From: Crossiella sp. CA-258035
GTDB lineage: Bacteria > Actinomycetota > Actinomycetes > Mycobacteriales > Pseudonocardiaceae
DNA: 64,000 bases
Assembly: GCF_030064675.1 (NCBI RefSeq)
Contig: NZ_CP116413.1
Coordinates: 7,903,501 to 7,967,500 of the forward strand
Direction of reading: 5' to 3'
The stretch's first letter is position 1, and each line of letters begins with the position of its first letter. The notes beneath the pieces are model-generated. The model was given only the letters and a program-made list of their open reading frames with translations, had not been told where the DNA came from and ran no database searches. Below, piece by piece: positions 25,265-35,676 of the stretch. The position numbers were made by a program, and so were the translations under genes.

Positions 25265-26599
25265 ATGAGCGCCGTCCTGCCGTCCGTCCCGGTCGCACCG
25301 GGCCGTCTCCCCGTGCTGGGCCACCTGCCCGCCCTGACCAGGGATCCGTTGCAGTTCCTGCAGGGTCTGCGCGGCCACGGCGAGCTGGTGGCCTTCCACC
25401 TGGGTCCCCGGGTCATCTACCTGGTGAACTCCCCTGAGCTGATCCGCCAGGTGCTGGTCACCGACGCGGCGAAGTTCCAGCGCGGCAAGGTCTTCCGCAA
25501 GGCTCGGGAGCTGCTCGGCGACGGCCTGGCCACCTCCGACGACCCGGAGCACCGCGAGCAGCGCCGGATCGTGCAGCCCGCCTTCCACCGCAACCGGATC
25601 GCGGGCTACGCCCGGATCATGCGCGCCGAGATCGACCGGATCACCACCGCCTGGCCGGAGGGGCGGCGGTTCCGGCTGGACCAGCAGCTGGCCGACCTGA
25701 CTCTGGGCGTGACCGCGAAGACCTTGTTCCACACCGAGTTCAGCCAGGCCGCGGTGGCCGAGATCCAGCGCTCGCTGGCCCCCGTCCTCAACGGCGTGAC
25801 CAGCCGAGCGCTGCTGCCGGACTTCCTGGAACACCTGCCCATCCCGGCCAACCGCCGCTTCGACGAGGCACTGCACCGACTGACGTCCATTGTGGACGAA
25901 GCCATCGCCGCCTACCGCGAGGCCGGGGTCGACCACGGCGACCTGCTGTCCACCCTGGTCACCGGGGAACCCCTTGGCGACGAGGAGATCCGCGCCCAGG
26001 TGCTGAACCTGCTGATGGCGGGCACCGAGACCACCGCGACCGCGCTGTCCTGGCTGGCCTACGAGCTCACCGTGCACCCCGAGGTCGCCGACGCGGTGCG
26101 GCACGAGCTCACCACCGTCCTGGGCGACCGGCCGCCCACCGTCGCGGAGTTACCCGAACTGTCCTATGTGGACAGAGTGATCACCGAGACGCTGCGCCTG
26201 CACTCCCCGGTCTGGCTGCTGATGCGCACCGCCGTCGAGCCGCTCCGCCTTGGCGGCACGGAACTTCCCGCCTCGGCCGAGGTGCTGGTGGTGCCGCCCA
26301 CCCTGCACCGCGACCCCGCGCTGTACCCGGACCCGCTGCGCTTCCACCCGGACCGCTGGCTGCACCCGGCGGCCAGGACCTGGCGGCGCGAGCGGTTCTT
26401 GCCCTTCGGCGGCGGCACGCACCACTGCGTCGGCGACAACTTCGCCTGGACCGAGATGACGCTGGCGGTGGCCGCGATCTACCGGCGCTGGCACCTGGTG
26501 CTGGCCCCCGGCGCCCGGGTCCGCGAGGTGACCCGCGCCTTCCTCAAACCCAGTGCGCTGCCGGTGCTCGCGACAAGGGTGGTAACCCCCCAATCCTGA
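25265..26599 (+). CDS. Cytochrome P450
   Basis: 444 aa, with GGAGG 5 bp ahead of the ATG. The I-helix motif MAGTETTATALSW, the K-helix ETLRLHSP, the meander RFHPDRWL and the haem loop FGGGTHHCVGDNFAW (Cys ligand) are all intact. The FGGGxHxCxG form and TETTAT I-helix resemble actinobacterial P450s of terpene and fatty-acid-like substrates, but the substrate cannot be deduced. No redox partner is adjacent; the ferredoxin/reductase pair at 60.3-61.7 kb may serve it. Confidence 0.93.
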   Translation: MSAVLPSVPVAPGRLPVLGHLPALTRDPLQFLQGLRGHGELVAFHLGPRVIYLVNSPELIRQVLVTDAAKFQRGKVFRKARELLGDGLATSDDPEHREQRRIVQPAFHRNRIAGYARIMRAEIDRITTAWPEGRRFRLDQQLADLTLGVTAKTLFHTEFSQAAVAEIQRSLAPVLNGVTSRALLPDFLEHLPIPANRRFDEALHRLTSIVDEAIAAYREAGVDHGDLLSTLVTGEPLGDEEIRAQVLNLLMAGTETTATALSWLAYELTVHPEVADAVRHELTTVLGDRPPTVAELPELSYVDRVITETLRLHSPVWLLMRTAVEPLRLGGTELPASAEVLVVPPTLHRDPALYPDPLRFHPDRWLHPAARTWRRERFLPFGGGTHHCVGDNFAWTEMTLAVAAIYRRWHLVLAPGARVREVTRAFLKPSALPVLATRVVTPQS

Positions 26600-26664
26600 C
26601 CGGTTTTCGCAGGTCCCTGAGCTGCCTGGGGGACATGTAGGGGTCACCCCGGGGACTTTCCCCG

Positions 26665-27606
26665 ATGATCAGGGCGGACCGGCCGACCACAGTGGGCACT
26701 GTGATCGACCTGACCGGACTCGCCGTGCTGCTCGCGGTGGTGGGCGCGTGCTGCTACGCCGCCGCCGCCCGCGTGCAGCACTCGGCCGTGCAAGCCACCG
26801 GCGACGGCGCGAACCTCCGGCTGGCCACCCTGTGGCGGCTGGTCCGGGACCCGCGCTGGCTGCTCGGCCTGGCGCTGCTCGGCGGCGGGACCGTGCTGCA
26901 CGCGATCGCGGTGGCCATCGGACCGCTGATCGTGGTCCAGCCGGTCGGCGTGCTCGCCCTGGTGCTGGCCGCGGTGCTGGACGCGCGGCAGACCGGGCGG
27001 CGGATCAACGCCGCGGTGCTCACCCCGGTGCTGACCGCCACCCTCGGCATGGGCGGGTTCGTCGCCTTCGCCGCGGGCAGCGCCACCGGGACGCCACCGG
27101 CCGGGGCGCTGACCGACGTGCTGCTGTTCGGGGCACTCGGCGTCGCGGCACTGATGATCATCGGCTCGCTCACCCGCGGCAACGTCCGCTGCCTCGCCCT
27201 CGGTGCGGGCGGCGGGGTGGCCTACGGCGTGATCTCGGTGCTGGTCCGGCTGACCGCGCACCAGTTCCAGACCGGCGCGGGCCTGTCCTGGCTGGCGGTC
27301 GCGGGCATCCTCGCCGCGCTGCTCGGCGGCGGCTGGTGCGTGCAGCAGGCCTATGCCAGCGGACGGCCGCACCACGTGGTCGCCTGCCTGACCGTGCTCG
27401 ACCCGCTGGTCGCGGTCGCCATGGGCGTCGGCCTGCTCGGCGAGGCCGCCGGCACCACCCCGTGGGTGGCCGTGGCCGAGCTGACCTGCGCCGCCGTCGC
27501 GCTGGCCGGGGTCACCCTGCTCGCCCTCGCGCCCGGCACCCCTCCCCTCGAAGTCGACGACCAGCGCGTACCTGCCTGGTCAGCCCAGAACAGGACCGCA
27601 TCATGA
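26665..27606 (+). CDS. DMT/EamA-like multi-pass membrane protein
   Basis: 313 aa with about nine or ten hydrophobic helices, a short basic C-terminal tail, and the internal pattern of drug/metabolite transporters (VVQPVGVLALVLAAVLDARQTG; LDPLVAVAMGVGLLGEAAG). A GTG at 26701 is an alternative start. Its stop overlaps the start of the glycosyltransferase gene (ATGA), so the two are translationally coupled and might act on the same lipid or sugar; that is inference. Confidence 0.8.
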   Translation: MIRADRPTTVGTVIDLTGLAVLLAVVGACCYAAAARVQHSAVQATGDGANLRLATLWRLVRDPRWLLGLALLGGGTVLHAIAVAIGPLIVVQPVGVLALVLAAVLDARQTGRRINAAVLTPVLTATLGMGGFVAFAAGSATGTPPAGALTDVLLFGALGVAALMIIGSLTRGNVRCLALGAGGGVAYGVISVLVRLTAHQFQTGAGLSWLAVAGILAALLGGGWCVQQAYASGRPHHVVACLTVLDPLVAVAMGVGLLGEAAGTTPWVAVAELTCAAVALAGVTLLALAPGTPPLEVDDQRVPAWSAQNRTAS

Positions 27607-28847
27607 CCAGTCAGCGTGCTCTCCGCATCGTCATCGGCGCCGACACCTTCCCGCCGGATGTCAACGGGGCGGCCAACTTCGCCCACCGCCTGGCCTCGGG
27701 CCTGGTCGCCCAGGGCCACGACGTGCACGTGCTCTGCCCGGCCCCGGACGTCTCGGCGGAGCTGCTGGCCGGCTCGCACGCGATGGACGGGATCACCGTG
27801 CACCACGTGCGCTCGCACCGCTGGCCCTTCTACCAGAAGTTCCGGTTCTCGACGCCGTGGCAGGCGAACCGGACCGCCACCGAGCTGCTGCGCGAGCTGC
27901 AGCCGGACGTGGTGCACGTGCAGGCGCACTTCGTGGTCGGCCGCGCGCTGGCCAAGGCCGCGCCCGCGCTGGGCATCCCGCTGGTGGCCACCAACCACTT
28001 CATGCCGGAGAACCTGTTCGCGCTGGTGAAGATGCCCGGCTGGCTGCGTGCCGGCAGCGCCCGGCTGGCCTGGCGGGACCTGGTGTCGGTGTTCGGCCGC
28101 GCCCAGGTGGTCACCGCGCCCACCCCGCGCGCGGTGCAGCTGTTGCAGGACAACAAGCTCGGCCGGGAGGCGCTGGCCATCTCCTGCGGCATCGACATCG
28201 AGAAGTACCGCCGCGCCCAGCCGCAGCCCGCTGGTCCGGGCCGGACCGTGCTGTTCGTCGGCAGGCTGGACGAGGAGAAGCGGGTCAACGAGCTGCTGGA
28301 GGCGCTGGCCAAGCTGCCCGAGGAGCTGGACGTGCGGGCCGAGATCGTCGGCGACGGCAGCTGCCGCGGCAGCCTGGAAGCGCTGGCCGACCGCCTCGGC
28401 GTGCGCGAGCGGGTCACCTTCCACGGCCACCTCAGCGACGCCGAGCTGCTGGCCGCCTACGCCCGCTGCGACCTGTTCTGCATGCCCGGCATCGCCGAGC
28501 TGCAGAGCCTGGTCACCATGGAGGCGATGGCCGCGGGCAAGCCGGTGGTGGCCGCGGACGCGATGGCTCTGCCGCACCTGGTGCGCCCCGGCCGCAACGG
28601 CTGGCTGTTCCCGCCCGGCAACGTGCTCGCGCTGGCCGCCCGGCTCACCCAGACCCTGAGCAACCCGGAGATGCTGGCCACCATGGGCAAGGCCAGCGAG
28701 ACCATGATCGCCGAGCACGCCATCGCGAACACCATCGGCCGGTTCGAGCGGATCTACCGCGACCTGGTGACCGCCGCGCCCGCCCAGCTCCGCCCCGCCC
28801 CCAAGCGGGCCCCGCGCCGGGAGCGCGAACTCTCCCGCACTGCCTGA
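27603..28847 (+). CDS. GT4-family glycosyltransferase
   Basis: A 414-aa GT-B enzyme. The N-terminal half opens with GADTFPPDVNGAANFAHRLA, as in the alpha-mannosyl/glucosyl diacylglycerol and PimB-like group. The C-terminal half has the nucleotide-sugar region FVGRLDEEKRV and the EX7E motif ELQSLVTME. No membrane helix is seen, so it probably associates peripherally with the membrane to glycosylate lipids. Lipid-linked mannosylation is a reasonable guess, not established. It is coupled to the preceding membrane protein gene. Confidence 0.9.
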   Translation: MTSQRALRIVIGADTFPPDVNGAANFAHRLASGLVAQGHDVHVLCPAPDVSAELLAGSHAMDGITVHHVRSHRWPFYQKFRFSTPWQANRTATELLRELQPDVVHVQAHFVVGRALAKAAPALGIPLVATNHFMPENLFALVKMPGWLRAGSARLAWRDLVSVFGRAQVVTAPTPRAVQLLQDNKLGREALAISCGIDIEKYRRAQPQPAGPGRTVLFVGRLDEEKRVNELLEALAKLPEELDVRAEIVGDGSCRGSLEALADRLGVRERVTFHGHLSDAELLAAYARCDLFCMPGIAELQSLVTMEAMAAGKPVVAADAMALPHLVRPGRNGWLFPPGNVLALAARLTQTLSNPEMLATMGKASETMIAEHAIANTIGRFERIYRDLVTAAPAQLRPAPKRAPRRERELSRTA

Positions 28848-28899
28848 CACGTAGAATGCCTGGTCGCAGCACCCGGAAGTGATTCGCGGAAGGAAGCAC

Positions 28900-30810
<1,911 letters not shown>

Positions 30811-30817
30811 CGACAGC

Positions 30818-30850
30818 GCGGGGCCGGGCAGCGGCACTGCCCGGCCCCGC
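30818..30850. terminator. Bidirectional terminator between htpG and the convergent gene
   Basis: GCGGGGCCGGGCAG (30818-30831) and CTGCCCGGCCCCGC (30837-30850) form a perfect 14-bp stem with a 5-nt loop. It starts 8 bp behind the htpG stop and ends 7 bp before the stop of the minus-strand gene, so it can serve both. Confidence 0.85.
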
Positions 30851-30856
30851 ACATCG

Positions 30857-31300
30857 TCACCTCGTCATGTGGAAGAAGTTCCGCACATCGTCCAGTGGGC
30901 AACTCCACTCGGAAACCCGATCTCCATCCTCGCTGACCGTTTCGCGAGGCCCCACGGAGCGCCACGGCTCCAGCGCGGAAAATGGTTCCTCCAGCTCTGC
31001 CAGGAACAGGATCGAGTTCTGCACGAACACCAGGTCACCCCGGCGATGAAGTGGCCACATCATGATGAAGTTCGTGTTTTCAGGGTCCGTAATCGACGAG
31101 ACGAAGCAGGACCGCGCTTCCTCGCCTGACAACAACACCTCGAACGACCTTCGCCAACTCTGGACGTACTCCTCGGCACCCCAGTAGTCGGCGGACATGT
31201 GAAATGACTCCCGGAAGTCATCCACCACGATTTCCCCGGCCAGCTCGTCGGCCACCCCACCGACCGCACCTCGCCGACCCACCACATCCAGGGAAAACAT
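30857..31300 (-). CDS. Small acidic protein, possibly CdiI-type immunity protein
   Basis: A 147-aa soluble protein with many Trp, Asp and Glu residues. The stretch VVDDFRESFHMSADYWGAEEYVQSW resembles actinobacterial proteins I associate with contact-dependent-inhibition immunity families (ADYW...YxxSWRR), but this is recollection, not a search. No toxin gene is adjacent. The base composition is lower in GC than its neighbours, which fits acquired DNA. The start region overlaps the 3' part of the next gene only if that gene is read in its uncorrected frame. Confidence 0.55.
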   Translation of the reverse strand: MFSLDVVGRRGAVGGVADELAGEIVVDDFRESFHMSADYWGAEEYVQSWRRSFEVLLSGEEARSCFVSSITDPENTNFIMMWPLHRRGDLVFVQNSILFLAELEEPFSALEPWRSVGPRETVSEDGDRVSEWSCPLDDVRNFFHMTR

Positions 31301-31330
31301 CCCACCCCCTCGACCGTGTCCGTCGCGTTG

Positions 31331-31925
31331 TCAGTCCGGCCAGCGCGGCGATCGCCCCAGCCACAACAAGATCCGCTCCATTGGCTCCCCCCTCGGCGGC
31401 CAACGCGGGCCGGAACGGCGCCCCCGAACGCCGCCGATCCCCATCATCCGGCACCGCGAACGCGATCCGCGACGAAACCTCCACCAGCTCCGGCGCCAGC
31501 CGGTACGGATTCCCCAGCGCCCGCGCCACATCCCACCCGTGCACCACGTAGTCGATCAGATGAAACCCGATCGCCCGCGCCGCCGGGAACGAAGCGCCGA
31601 ATTCCGCCAGCGCGAACTCCCGCGCCGGCACCCCCTCAGCCGCGAACGCCGCGAGCACCCGGTCCGCCGCCGCCCGGTACTCCCGCACCGGATCCGGCCC
31701 GAGCGGCCGCACCCGCCACACCTCGGGATCCGCCCCGTTCCCCTCGGCCGCGGCCGCGAACCCGTGGTGCTGCACGGTCATGTGCGCCAGCAGTTCCGCC
31801 AGCGTCCAGTCCGCGCACGGGGTCGGCCGGATCAGGTCCGCGACCTCAACCTGGTCGACCGCGGCGACGCTGTCCAGCACGGCGCGGCGGTGCAGGACCA
31901 GCAACTCATTCGTAAGCATGTGCAT
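31331..31925 (-). pseudogene. TIGR03086-family metal-binding (DinB/maleylpyruvate-isomerase-like) protein with apparent frameshift
   Basis: The frame from ATG 31925 shows the family core: PTPCADWTLAELLAHMTVQHHGF, then DYVVHGWDVARALG with the metal-ligand His residues. Near the end the usual C-terminal tail is missing, and reading runs on to 31218. In the neighbouring frame the expected tail ERILLWLGRSPRWPD and a stop at 31331 are present. Removing one base from the run of six C (31387-31392; G on the coding strand) joins them and leaves a clean 30-bp gap to the next gene. Either the gene is broken or the base is a sequencing error. Confidence 0.7.
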
Positions 31926-31946
31926 ATGATGTGCATGAGCTTACGA
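31910..31946. promoter_or_regulatory. Candidate MarR operator in the divergent promoter region
   Basis: TCGTAAGC (31910-31917) and GCTTACGA (31939-31946) are perfect inverted half-sites. The interior holds two direct copies of ATGTGCAT. The element covers the start codon of the leftward gene and ends 28 bp before the MarR start, so MarR binding could silence both genes. The length is larger than the usual MarR site of about 20 bp. Confidence 0.5.
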
Positions 31947-31974
31947 TCTGGTCAACCCCAGTACGCTGCACGGC

Positions 31975-32412
31975 ATGACCGGGCGCCGTCGTGACCTCGC
32001 GGCCATGATCGTGCCGTTGGAGCGGGCGTTGATCGCCGCTGAGCTGCCGATCCTGCGGGCGCACGGGCTGTCCATGTGGGCCTACGCGGTGCTGACCGCG
32101 GTGGACGAGGGGCCGATCCGCACCCAGGTCGCGCTGGCCCAGGCCATCGGCGCGGACAAGACCCGGATCATCGGGGTGCTGGACGAGCTCCAGCAGGCCG
32201 GGCTGATCGAGCGCCGTCCGGACCCGGCCGACCGGCGGGCCCGGCTGGTCTCGATCACCGAGAAGGGCCGGAAGCTGCGCCGGACGGCCCAGGCCGCGAT
32301 CCAGGCCAACGAGGACCGGGTGCTGGCGCGGCTGCCCGCCGCCGAGCGGGCCGCGTTCCTGCGGGCGCTGGCCGTGCTCTCCGCGTTGCCGCCGGCGGAG
32401 ATCACCGGCTGA
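31975..32412 (+). CDS. MarR-family transcriptional regulator
   Basis: A 145-aa winged-helix protein. The HTH core TQVALAQAIGADKTRIIGVLDELQQAGLIER is followed by the wing DPADRRARLVSITEKG, both textbook MarR. Flanking helices form the dimer interface. It is divergent from the TIGR03086-type gene, and an inverted repeat lies between them, so autoregulation and control of that gene are likely. The effector is unknown. Confidence 0.93.
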   Translation: MTGRRRDLAAMIVPLERALIAAELPILRAHGLSMWAYAVLTAVDEGPIRTQVALAQAIGADKTRIIGVLDELQQAGLIERRPDPADRRARLVSITEKGRKLRRTAQAAIQANEDRVLARLPAAERAAFLRALAVLSALPPAEITG

Positions 32413-32464
32413 GCCGATCGCCGGGGGGATTTCCGAAAAGCACCCAGAGGAATTCCGCAATTGC

Positions 32465-32486
32465 CACTGGAGGATAGCCTCCAGTG
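32465..32486 (+). terminator. Hairpin with T-rich tail behind the MarR gene
   Basis: CACTGGAGG-ATAG-CCTCCAGTG gives a perfect 9-bp stem with a 4-nt loop. It is followed by CATCATTTTTGTTT, so it looks like an intrinsic terminator for the marR transcript. It also lies 97 bp upstream of the P450 start and could instead attenuate that gene. Confidence 0.65.
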
Positions 32487-32582
32487 CATCATTTTTGTTT
32501 ATCCAGCCTGGGTTTTGGCGGCCTGCCGGGTAATTCTTCTCTGGCACGGGGGAAGCACTCGACGCGCGACGGAGGAAAAGCC

Positions 32583-33770
32583 ATGCCCGGCGAGGCGGGG
32601 GTTCCCGAGAAGCACTTCCGGTACCTGCAAGGCACCCGGCCGATCGGTCACTACCGGGCCGAGCACGACGCCCGCAGGGAGGAGCACCCGGCCTTCCGCA
32701 GCACCGCCGACGGCGGCTACTGGGTGGTCACCCGGATGGCTCCTCTCCGGGAGCTGTTCAACGACCCGGGAACTTTCTCCAACAGCGGCCTGACCCTGCT
32801 GGACCCCGAACCGGCCGAGCCCGCGATCCCGATGCAGCTGGACCCGCCGCTGCACACCGCGTGGCGGAAACCGCTGATGAGCGAGTTCTCCCCGGCCAGG
32901 GCCCGCGCGCTGGACCCGGTCATCCGGGCCCGCTGCACCGAGCTGATCGACGCGGTGATCGACCGCGGCTCCTGCGACTTCGTCGCCGACATCGCGCAGC
33001 GGCTGCCGGTCTCGGTGTTCCTGACCATGCTCGACCTGCCGCAGACCGAGCTGGACCGCTTCCTGGCCTGGGAGGAGGCGGTGCTGCGCCCGGACGGCGA
33101 TCCGGAGGGCCTGGACTCGGTGCGCGCCGAGGTGCGCGGCTACTTCGCCGACCTGCTGGCCAGCCGCCAGGCCGAGCCCGGCGACGACCTGGTCAGCCGG
33201 ATGACCACCTGGCGGGTGGACGGCCGGGTGCCGACCAGCGCCGAGCTGACCAACCTGCTGTTCGTGCTGTTCATCGCGGGCCTGGACACCATCTCCGCGC
33301 AGCTGTCCTACGCGTTCTGGCACCTGGCCACGCACGAGGAGCACCGCGCGCGGCTGGTCCGCGAACCCGAGGTCATCCCCAGCGCGGTGGAGGAGCTGCT
33401 GCGCTACTACGACATCATCCTGGACGGCCGCCGGGTGACCGAGGACGTCGAGCTGGCCGGCTGCCCGATGCGCAAGGGCGACCTGGTGCTGCTGCTCTCC
33501 GGCGCGGCCAACCGCGATCCGCGGGAGTTCGAGCGGGCCGATGAGGTGCTGCTGGACCGCAGTCCGAACCGGCACCTCACCTTCGGCTGGGGAATTCACC
33601 GCTGCGTCGGCGCGCACCTGGCCCGGCAGGAGCTGAAGGTGGTGTTCGAGGAATGGCACCGGCGAATTCCGGACTACCGGATTCCGGCCGGATTCGAGGT
33701 GCGGGAGCGGGCTTTTGTCCAGCTCAGCGTGGAAAGCCTGCCGCTGCGCTGGGACGGCCCGAGCCGATGA
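32583..33770 (+). CDS. Cytochrome P450 (partner of the PRMT-like methyltransferase)
   Basis: 395 aa, with GGAGG ahead of the ATG. Motifs: I-helix FIAGLDTISAQLSY (the acid/Thr pair is kept as Asp-Thr), K-helix EELLRYYD, haem loop FGWGIHRCVGAHLA with the Cys ligand. The stop overlaps the methyltransferase start (ATGA), so a two-gene operon with linked function is likely. Substrate unknown; a small molecule or a peptide are both possible. Confidence 0.92.
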   Translation: MPGEAGVPEKHFRYLQGTRPIGHYRAEHDARREEHPAFRSTADGGYWVVTRMAPLRELFNDPGTFSNSGLTLLDPEPAEPAIPMQLDPPLHTAWRKPLMSEFSPARARALDPVIRARCTELIDAVIDRGSCDFVADIAQRLPVSVFLTMLDLPQTELDRFLAWEEAVLRPDGDPEGLDSVRAEVRGYFADLLASRQAEPGDDLVSRMTTWRVDGRVPTSAELTNLLFVLFIAGLDTISAQLSYAFWHLATHEEHRARLVREPEVIPSAVEELLRYYDIILDGRRVTEDVELAGCPMRKGDLVLLLSGAANRDPREFERADEVLLDRSPNRHLTFGWGIHRCVGAHLARQELKVVFEEWHRRIPDYRIPAGFEVRERAFVQLSVESLPLRWDGPSR

Positions 33771-34885
33771 CCGGTTCCGCGATCGCCCGCCTGACCGCAC
33801 CGGACCGCGAAGTGCTGGTGCGCACCCGTCAGCTCGGCGACCCGGCGCCCGCGCTGCTGGTGCCCTCACTCGGCGAGTACCCGGTCTACGACGACCGGCT
33901 GTACCACTTCATGCTCGACGACCAGCTGCGCAACGACCGCTACGCCGCGGCCATCGCCCGGCACGCGCCCGGCCGCACCGTGCTGGACATCGGCACCGGG
34001 CAGGAGGCGGTGTGGGCACTGGCCGCGGCCAGGGCGGGCGCGCGGCACGTGTGGGCGGTCGAGGTGCTGCCCGAGGCGGCCCGGCAGGCCCGCGAGACGG
34101 TGTCGCGGGCCGGGTTCGCCGACCGGGTCACCGTGCTGGAGGGCCTGTCCACCGAGGTCCACCTGCCCGAACGCGCCGACGTGTGCGTCTCGGAGATCAT
34201 CGGCAACCTGGGCGGCGCGGAGGGCGCCGGCGCGGTGCTGCGCGATGCCCGGGACCGGCTGGTGCGCCGGGACGGGGTGTTCATCCCGCACCGCAGCGCC
34301 ACCACGGTGGTCGCGCTGGACCTGGACCACGCCGCGCCCGGCGGGCGGCCGGGGTTCGCCGAGCTCGCCCTGCCCTACCTGGAACACGTGTTCAGCTCGG
34401 TGGGCAGGCCCTTCGACGTGCGCGCCTGCATCCCCGCCCTGCGCCGCCGCGCGCACCTCTCCGGCGCGGCCGAGGTCGAGCCGCTGGACTTCGGCGGCGA
34501 GCTGGTCCCGGAGAGCAGCCAGGACCGGGAGCTGGTCATCACCCGCCGCGGCACCCTGCACGGCTTCGCCCTCGGCGTGCGGCTGTGGGTGAGCGCGGCG
34601 GAGAGCCCGATCGACTCGCTCACCCAGCGCTGCAACTGGTTCCCGGTCTACGCCCCGCTCTCCGCCGGTGGCCTGCCGGTGACCAGGGGCGACCGCCTGA
34701 CCTTCAGCTTCAGCACCACGCTGAGCAACGACGGCGTGCACCCGGACTACCGGCTGGACGGCCACCTGCACACCGCCTCCGGCTCGGTGCCGCTGTCCTG
34801 GACCTCCACCCATCACGACGACGGGTTCCGGGCGAACTCCTTCTACCGCGCTCTTTTCCCCATGGCCGGTTCGCCAGGCCGGTAG
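33767..34885 (+). CDS. PRMT-like SAM-dependent methyltransferase
   Basis: A 372-aa protein. SAM motif I VLDIGTGQEAVWALAAARAG and the post-I acid WAVEV are clear. The double-E loop of protein arginine methyltransferases is seen as SEIIGNLGGAEG. A beta-barrel-like C-terminal half follows with a Trp motif (CNWFPVYAPL) in the place of the THW loop. Protein or peptide arginine is therefore a candidate acceptor. PRMT-like enzymes are uncommon in bacteria. It is coupled to a P450 gene, which is unusual. No precursor peptide gene was found nearby. Confidence 0.8.
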   Translation: MTGSAIARLTAPDREVLVRTRQLGDPAPALLVPSLGEYPVYDDRLYHFMLDDQLRNDRYAAAIARHAPGRTVLDIGTGQEAVWALAAARAGARHVWAVEVLPEAARQARETVSRAGFADRVTVLEGLSTEVHLPERADVCVSEIIGNLGGAEGAGAVLRDARDRLVRRDGVFIPHRSATTVVALDLDHAAPGGRPGFAELALPYLEHVFSSVGRPFDVRACIPALRRRAHLSGAAEVEPLDFGGELVPESSQDRELVITRRGTLHGFALGVRLWVSAAESPIDSLTQRCNWFPVYAPLSAGGLPVTRGDRLTFSFSTTLSNDGVHPDYRLDGHLHTASGSVPLSWTSTHHDDGFRANSFYRALFPMAGSPGR

Positions 34886-34924
34886 AGTCGGACAAAACAC
34901 TCAGTCGATGATCGGAGATACGGC

Positions 34925-35320
34925 ATGCGCGCAGCTCGTCCAGTGGCCACCGCTCTGCTGACCCTGGGCCTGTTCGGCGCCCTTGCCGGCTGCGGCGCCG
35001 TCCAGGAGGCGGCCAACACCGCGAACAAGGTGGGCGACGCGGCCAACAAGGCCACGCTGTGCATCGACGCGCTCAAGCTGGCCAGCTTCACCCCGAACGT
35101 CGCGGACCCGCAGAAGGCAGTCGAGGAGACCCAGAAGAAGGCCAAGGAGATGGAGGCGCTGGCCGCCAAGGCCGGTGACACCACGCTCAAGGGCGCCCTC
35201 GACGGCATGGCCAAGACCATGAACGAGGTCACCCTGAAGGACTTCGGCCCGGAGTCCGTGGCCAACTGGATGAAGGAGAAGGCCGACCAGGTGGCCAAGC
35301 TGACCACCGCCTGCGGCTGA
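34925..35320 (+). CDS. Small lipoprotein (spanin2-like family of actinobacteria)
   Basis: 131 aa. The signal peptide ends in a lipobox, LAGC (Cys23), so the protein should be lipid-anchored outside the membrane. The mature part is an alpha-helical, Lys/Glu/Ala-rich coiled coil with two more Cys (CIDALKLASF near the start and TACG at the end) that could form a disulfide. I recall this layout being annotated as bacteriophage spanin2 family in related genomes; the role is unproven. GGAG precedes the ATG. Confidence 0.75.
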   Translation: MRAARPVATALLTLGLFGALAGCGAVQEAANTANKVGDAANKATLCIDALKLASFTPNVADPQKAVEETQKKAKEMEALAAKAGDTTLKGALDGMAKTMNEVTLKDFGPESVANWMKEKADQVAKLTTACG

Positions 35321-35676
35321 TCCAGCACACGGGTCCGGTCGCCGTGCGCGCCCGGACCCGCCCAGTTTTACCCTCCACTGTGGACAGTGCTGGCCGGTCG
35401 CGGCCCCATCCTCAGTGGTCTGGACCCTTTTTGCGCTTTGATCGTGACTTGATTAAAGCCATGCAGTAGGCTGGGCGTTGCCCGCTGCCAGGAGGGATGT
35501 GTCCTTTGCCGACACAGACACTGGTGTGCGCTGTGGCCAAAACCGCTCAACTATAACACCCGGTTTCCCGCCCCTGCGGAAACCGGTTTCCATCATGCCG
35601 TCACGACCGCCCCTGCCGCCGCGGTCTGACGTCCTGCCGCACCCGATCAGCCCCTGCCCTGAAAGGGAAACTCGTC
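35321..35676 (+). other. 356-bp intergenic region upstream of the chitinase gene
   Basis: No gene is supported here. The region holds one exact copy of TCCACTGTGGAC (35374-35385), a DasR-like site (35414-35429), a possible -10 element TATAAC (35552-35557) and a small inverted repeat CCGGTTTCC/GGAAACCGG (35560-35568, 35578-35586). It is noticeably AT-richer than its surroundings, as expected for a promoter and leader. Confidence 0.6.
35414..35429 (+). promoter_or_regulatory. DasR-like (dre) operator upstream of the chitinase gene
   Basis: AGTGGTCTGGACCCTT matches the GntR-family DasR response element of streptomycetes (ACTGGTCTAGACCACT) in the core TGGTCTnGACC. DasR represses chitin and GlcNAc genes. 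The site is about 250 bp from the start codon, so the promoter would have to lie well upstream. Confidence 0.55.

Noticed and set aside
32413-32582. Possible short precursor peptide (biarylitide-like) in front of the P450
   Set aside because: No ATG/GTG mini-frame ends before the P450, and no aromatic-rich pentapeptide is encoded.
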